Assembly: GCA_965153455.1 (NCBI GenBank)
Contig: OZ234494.1
Location: 20,646,001-20,710,000, forward strand
Length of the DNA: 64,000 nt
Origin: Sphagnum compactum
Taxonomy: Eukaryota > Bryophyta > Sphagnopsida > Sphagnales
Reading direction: 5' to 3'
Below the pieces are notes generated by a model. The model did no database searches and had not been told where the DNA came from. It was given only the letters and a program-made list of their open reading frames with translations. A program made the translations under genes and the position numbers. Below, in pieces: positions 59,351 to 64,000 of this stretch. Every line of letters starts with the position of its first letter. Position 1 is the stretch's first letter.

Positions 59351-61097
59351 ATTGAACCTAGTCTGAACTTAGATGTAACTTTGGCTTCCATAACAAGGTA
59401 CACAAGGTGTGTACACAATCATGTGACGTTTTTTAAAACTCAAGTCACAATAGAATTTCACAATTTTTTTGATATACGCACTCTAAATCCAGTCACACAG
59501 TTGGGCAAGGAACATGTTCAAATGTCCATTGAATTTGCACGCCATTAAATGCCTTGATATGCCCTAGACTTTTTTTAGTGAGGTTTGTGGTCTAATGCAA
59601 CCATCAATAGTCTTAGCTAAAAAATGTTAATTATGTGCACAAACAAGGAAGATTCAGGTTTTCATGAGAGCCTTGCTTTGAACATCTCTATTACTATAAC
59701 AACCTTATCAATCCCTTTTACATAATAAGTAGTTGGAAATCAAAACATCACTTGATATTTTAGAGAAATGAAGTCTAAGTCGGTCTACCAAATGCACAAG
59801 ATCTTGAGTTCTTTTTTCGTCTTTGTTGCAAAGTCAAGCTTGCAACATAATTCACAAGACAAATGCATCAAAATTTTGTCATTCATACACGTAACTTGTA
59901 GTCATAGTCTAGTGCCATCAATGGGTTGGATTGTAGACACTTTCATATTGTCACAACATATGTTTTGTCTGATGATATTATTTTGTATCAATAATTTGGT
60001 ATTTTGGTAACTTGTGACCCTACCAACTTGTACGTTGAGATTTAACAATTCCCTGGAGTAGTTGAAAGAAAAAAATGCAATTGTAAGAGATGACTATAAA
60101 GGCATGCAAAAATTGATCAATTTCATTTTGCTTAAACTTCTTCAAGCCATCTTCTGGTTGATTAAGATGTGTGTGATGTTAGGTAACATACGATTGTCTT
60201 GGTTAGCAATTGGTAGTTGGTTGGCTGATATTTCAATCTAAAGAATATATTGGTAATTAAAGCTAACCATCTATAGGTGTTTGACCATTTTAAGTACATT
60301 CATTCATTTAACAAATGGTTTTTACGTCATATATTATTGGCTAATTGAAAGCGAAGAACATTCTATACAAACTCTGTTGTGTCCTTTTCACAACAGGAAA
60401 TGATGTACTGAAAATCTACATGTTTTAAGCAATGGTGTCCTTCAGCATTTGGTGGGTTCTTACATTATGTTCAAGATCAAGACAAGGGAAAATTTCCTAC
60501 TCTAATGGAATTCTACATCTTTTTTTGAAAAGAACCCCAAAGTTCTGACATGTATACATGGATATGGTCATCACCCCCATAAATTGCCTATTCTTCAACA
60601 ACATCATAACCTACACATTAATATCAAACTTGATTTTGAATGTTACTCAAAATTAAAGTTCTTAGCTCACTACAAATAAAACTTGATAGTCTACTTGATT
60701 TTTTAAGGAAAACACACAGAACAAGTTGGGTTTGGCATTCATAATTACTTGTTATTCATTAGCATCATATCCTACACATGAAAAGGAAATCCAATTTTGT
60801 AGGCTACTTGAAATTAGGGTCCCTGAATTCACATTACAAATTGTCAGCTACTTGATTTTGGAACAAAGTCTGCTACAAAATAGTTCATTGTAAGACTCTA
60901 CAAAAATTGATGCAACAATTGTTCCCCCACAAAAGAATTAAGGAAATTTTGAGTTTTTGAGATGTAGGCAAGAAGAATGCAAAAGATTAGCTCCTCATTT
61001 TCCATGCATGGTTTCATGGTGGCCATTATGCATGAAATTCTGAGTTTTCAAAACAAATTGGTTTGATCCATTTGAACTATTATTAGCTGGTTGAGTG
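59351..61097. other. No gene recognised
   Basis: Short frames only, with no recognised motifs. The part just before 61098 is presumably the 3' UTR and downstream flank of the zinc-finger gene. A GGTGGCCAT motif occurs near 61018. Confidence 0.4.
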
Positions 61098-63313
61098 TTA
61101 TTGGTCTTCTGAAGAATCTTCACGGTTGAACCAATTTGTTATAGAAGGATCTTCTTGGACCAATTTATCCTCTTTGGCCATGATTTTGCCAAACATCAAC
61201 CTCCATCCTGATACTGCCACATCAACATTATCTGTCGATGTACTCCAAACTGCACATAGATGAAAAATTTGAGTGAGAAAGAGAAGGTGAAAGGACCAAG
61301 GTGGGGAAGGGGTGAGAGGAATTCCATTTTGAAAATGGTTACTTTCTAAAGGCCATAAAAGGGCAATGTAGTTGTCCAACCCTTCCCCAAAGATTGAGTT
61401 TAGATACCCACATGGTTTCAATGATTTATTGACCCAATGATTCTTAATTGAGTTGATTACATTAGATAACTATTAACACGGCCTACTGGTACTTTTAACT
61501 CACAACCACTTGTAAGGTGGCCATGAATCCCATCACTACAACAAAAGGTGTCCCTATACACCAAGTGATTTCACTGGATTTTGAATGAATTCACTAGTTG
61601 TAGTGAACATGGACCAATGAAGAAGCAGTGAATTCACTAGTCCAATGAATGGGGATTAGTGAAATGCACCCACATTTTGTAGTAATGCATTGACTTGCAT
61701 TATTGGCCTCACGAATGACTTGGAAGCAAAATTCCTATTGCGTTAGGTTTGCAACCTTCATGGGAAACCAAAAAGAATATTTATGCAAGACTTAATTAAT
61801 CTTAACAAAGAAGAACATCAAGTTTCACTATAGATAAAAAACAAGTTTTGTCAAAAAACTAATCAAGCAACTCATAGTACAAGTGTAGGATTTTCAATAC
61901 ACAAGATCTTGACACAGAAAACAATTTTTTGAGGTGGAAACCAAATTTACTTCAAAAACTTCATGTCATTGTTACTGAGCAACCCTAATCATAATTTTCA
62001 TGAGCCCATTATAGATAAAGAAGGGAGTCCTCACCATTGTCTAGGCAGTCAAGTGTGAAACCTGTGTATGAGTTTTCCAGAATAGAATAATGACATTCCC
62101 ATGCCCACATGAGAACTTTTTTCTTGAGTAACGACCCTGAATGCCACATAGGTCGTAGAATAGATGCCAAATCCTCCATCACATAGTATAAAATTCCAAT
62201 AAGCGAATCCAACACCCTCTTAACCACTTCCTGGTGTTCAGGATTCTCTGAATTAGCTTTGAAGGAGGAAACATCATCTTCAAGTGTTGGTTGTTCATCA
62301 TCATTAAAATCTTCTGAAATTGTCAAAAACAAAATCTTCGCATATTTAGTTATACCTCCCTCTTCTGTTTTCAAGAGATGTTGCATGCGTGATAGGTTAT
62401 CAACAAACTCCTTATCTTGGCTAACATGTTCCAGCTTTTCTACCAATTTAGGGTAATGTTCAATCATTGAGTAATCATTGCCAAAATGAAAGTGCCATGT
62501 TGCTTTCAAGGCCAACACAATAAGAGGAGGCCTCAAGGGTTTGGTCCTATGGGCTTTGCGATATTTGAGAAACTTGCAGATCACATCAAATTCTTCTTTA
62601 GTGTGTTTCCAAGGACGGTCAGGAAAATTTGAGGGACGGAGTTCAGGGAAATCCCTAAGTAGGCAAAAAAGAGGAGACCAACCCCACAACTCATCTTCTA
62701 CTTCAAGTGCATGCTGTTGCATCATGTCCTTGTCACCTTCAACCTCCACATGCTCATGGTTCTCAGAGCCCATGGCAAGCCCACTTCTATCAACAGTCTC
62801 AGTGACTTCAAACACATCCAAGTTACATATAGGGCTTCTTTCTCTATTGGAGGATGCTCCCTTATCTTCTAATAAGACGTTGGATATGCTTGGAGTGGTC
62901 ATCACAAGTGCTTGGGTTTGTGTATCTTGCAGCAATTGGTGTAGATTGTCTTTAATAGTGTGAGGCATGCCATCTTCCTCTACAGAGGCCATGGGACCTT
63001 TACGTTTCCCCAATCGGCCTTTCACAATAGCTTGTTGGTCTTTCATCACAATGCGTTGCCCTTTGCCCACAATTGGATATTGTTTCAATCGGTGCCCTAT
63101 AGTATGACAGTCTTTATATCGATGGTAGTTAAGGCTAGGCCTACATTGAAAGACCTCTTTGCAGTATATGCATCTCCATTTATGACGCTTCTGGCCTTGT
63201 TCCTTGGGCACCTTGCATTTCTCATAACACTCTTTCAATAATTTGTAATATTCCTTGTCTTCATACATGTCAGTCCATGTCTCCTTGCCATACTTTGTGG
63301 TACTCTCCTTCAT
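61098..63313 (-). CDS. C2H2 zinc-finger protein, two exons, function unknown
   Basis: Exon 1 is 63313-62035 (donor GACAATG/GTGAGG) and exon 2 is 61249-61098 (acceptor TGTGCAG). The junction is in phase and gives 476 residues ending EDSSEDQ. I prefer the ATG at 63313 over 63412 because the extra 33 residues are Cys/Met-rich and lack similarity in composition to the rest. Residues about 46-68 form one C2H2 finger, CIYCKEVFQCRPSLNYHRYK followed by DCH, after a basic stretch. A basic segment (KGRLGKRKG) may be a nuclear signal. The middle is acidic. Around residue 220-290 is a Trp/Pro-rich helical region (LWGWSPLFCLLRDFPELRP, KHTKEEFDVICKFLKYRKAH). I do not recognise the C-terminal domain. The 785-bp intron carries a 154-bp MITE. 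The frame is intact, so this is the likeliest host gene in the window. Confidence 0.7.
61534..61687 (+). mobile_element. 154-bp CACTA-type MITE, copy 2 (intronic)
   Basis: Starts CACTACAACAAAAGGTGTCC and ends ACATTTTGTAGTAATG, with one change from the CACTAC consensus at the right end. It is flanked by the perfect duplication CAT (61531-61533 and 61688-61690). It is the same length as the copy at 19714-19867, with differences scattered along it. It lies in the intron of the zinc-finger gene. Confidence 0.92.
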
Positions 63314-63604
63314 GATGGCAACCAAAACACAAAAATGCTGCACATGCCACAGAATTGCCATTATTATCAAACATGGTGCAAAGATGCCACGATCACCACA
63401 AAACTGACACAAATCTTCAACACCATTTTAAGTTCATTCCTTCGAGTCTGGAAACTCATATAAGAGTCTATGTCAATGTTGGGGAACTAAATAAATTTGG
63501 AATCTGTGTAGGATGCCTCTTGAGAAAATCAATCAAGAGTTCAGGAGGGCACACAAACATGCACCCACAACTGTATAAAAAATCTCACTCTTGGTGTAGA
63601 TGTC

Positions 63605-64000
63605 AATGTTGAGCACCTATAGTTAGCTGCATTCTTTTAGACCACTGTCCCATATAACTTGTCAGCATAACTTCTAAAGTCTTTTGAGACACATGACAGA
63701 ACTTCTGCCCACAAGCAGAAGTTACATGGGTATTGTCATAGGGAACATAGGGCATTGCCAACACCCATGCAAAACCTGGCACTCCTTATGCCAACCAATT
63801 CAATGAGCATCCTGATCACTCTCCAAGCAGCTTTTTGTATGTTACCATATTAGAAATATGTTGGAAATTAACCACAAAGAGCATCAGAATAAGTCCCATT
63901 TCATGATCTGTATCTGACACACATGGCAAACAAAGAAACGTGACAGGGTTCAGCTCCACCCCTTCCTTCGTAGAATCTCTAGAGGGAATGCTACTGCCGT
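63605..64000 (-). other. Possible upstream exon of the zinc-finger gene
   Basis: On the minus strand between about 63780 and 63610 a stop-free stretch reads PGFAWVLAMPYVPYDNTHVT then SACGQKFCHVSQKTLEVMLT. The composition is protein-like, but it lacks a clear start or splice edge, and stops separate it from 63412. It may be an upstream exon, a neighbouring gene fragment or chance. The last 200 bases hold nothing I recognise. Confidence 0.2.

Overview
The window looks like intergenic DNA from a large, AT-rich, transposon-loaded streptophyte genome, most likely a land plant with a big genome such as a fern, lycophyte, bryophyte or gymnosperm; the species cannot be fixed from sequence alone. The evidence is GT-AG introns, CACTA (En/Spm) elements with plant tnp2/DUF4218/DUF4216 domains, and remnants of plant families (AVT/SLC38-like and ABCG transporters, a WEB-like coiled coil, FCP1/NIF-like phosphatase, DUF7869). 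No tRNA, rRNA, CRISPR array or bacterial-type operon was recognised.

Layout. 1-8.1 kb is a mosaic of GC-rich short repeats (GACGG-type, 53-bp and 88-bp tandem units) and exon-like fragments of unrelated genes on both strands. 9.2-17.7 kb is dominated by a long imperfect inverted repeat (arms about 9.5-11.4 and 16.1-17.7 kb) enclosing an orphan exon, a C/G-palindrome repeat and a decayed gag-like fragment. 17.9-31.3 kb holds decayed exons on the minus strand, including an FCP1-like phosphatase pseudogene with a second copy of its C-terminal exon. This stretch is studded with arrays of the palindrome GGTGGCCACC and split by a 4.4-kb non-coding CACTA element (26819-31216, TSD TGT). 31.3-37.2 kb and 49.2-55.5 kb are AT-rich with no gene I can support.

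The centrepiece is a 12.0-kb CACTA transposon at 37242-49233, bounded by CACTAC termini and an AGT target-site duplication. It carries three genes. A minus-strand gene encodes a Gly-rich, charged coiled-coil protein (possible TnpA-like accessory protein). A two-exon plus-strand gene encodes a SET-domain protein with a Cys/His motif in exon 1. A four-exon tnp2-type transposase follows, intact except for one in-frame TAA. TTGCGA/TCGCAA motifs crowd both ends and recur in the accessory-gene intron and the divergent promoter. That promoter and the 5' end of the accessory gene were tandemly duplicated, and a 2.45-kb TG...CA element with a CAATC duplication then landed in the second copy. Two 154-bp MITEs (19714-19867 and 61534-61687) share the CACTACAACAAAAG terminus and have perfect 3-bp duplications, so this element family is their likely source.

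55.5-58.0 kb is a decayed DUF7869-type transposon gene whose stops mostly look like C-to-T or G-to-A changes. 61.1-63.3 kb is the best candidate host gene, a two-exon C2H2 zinc-finger protein whose intron contains one of the MITEs.
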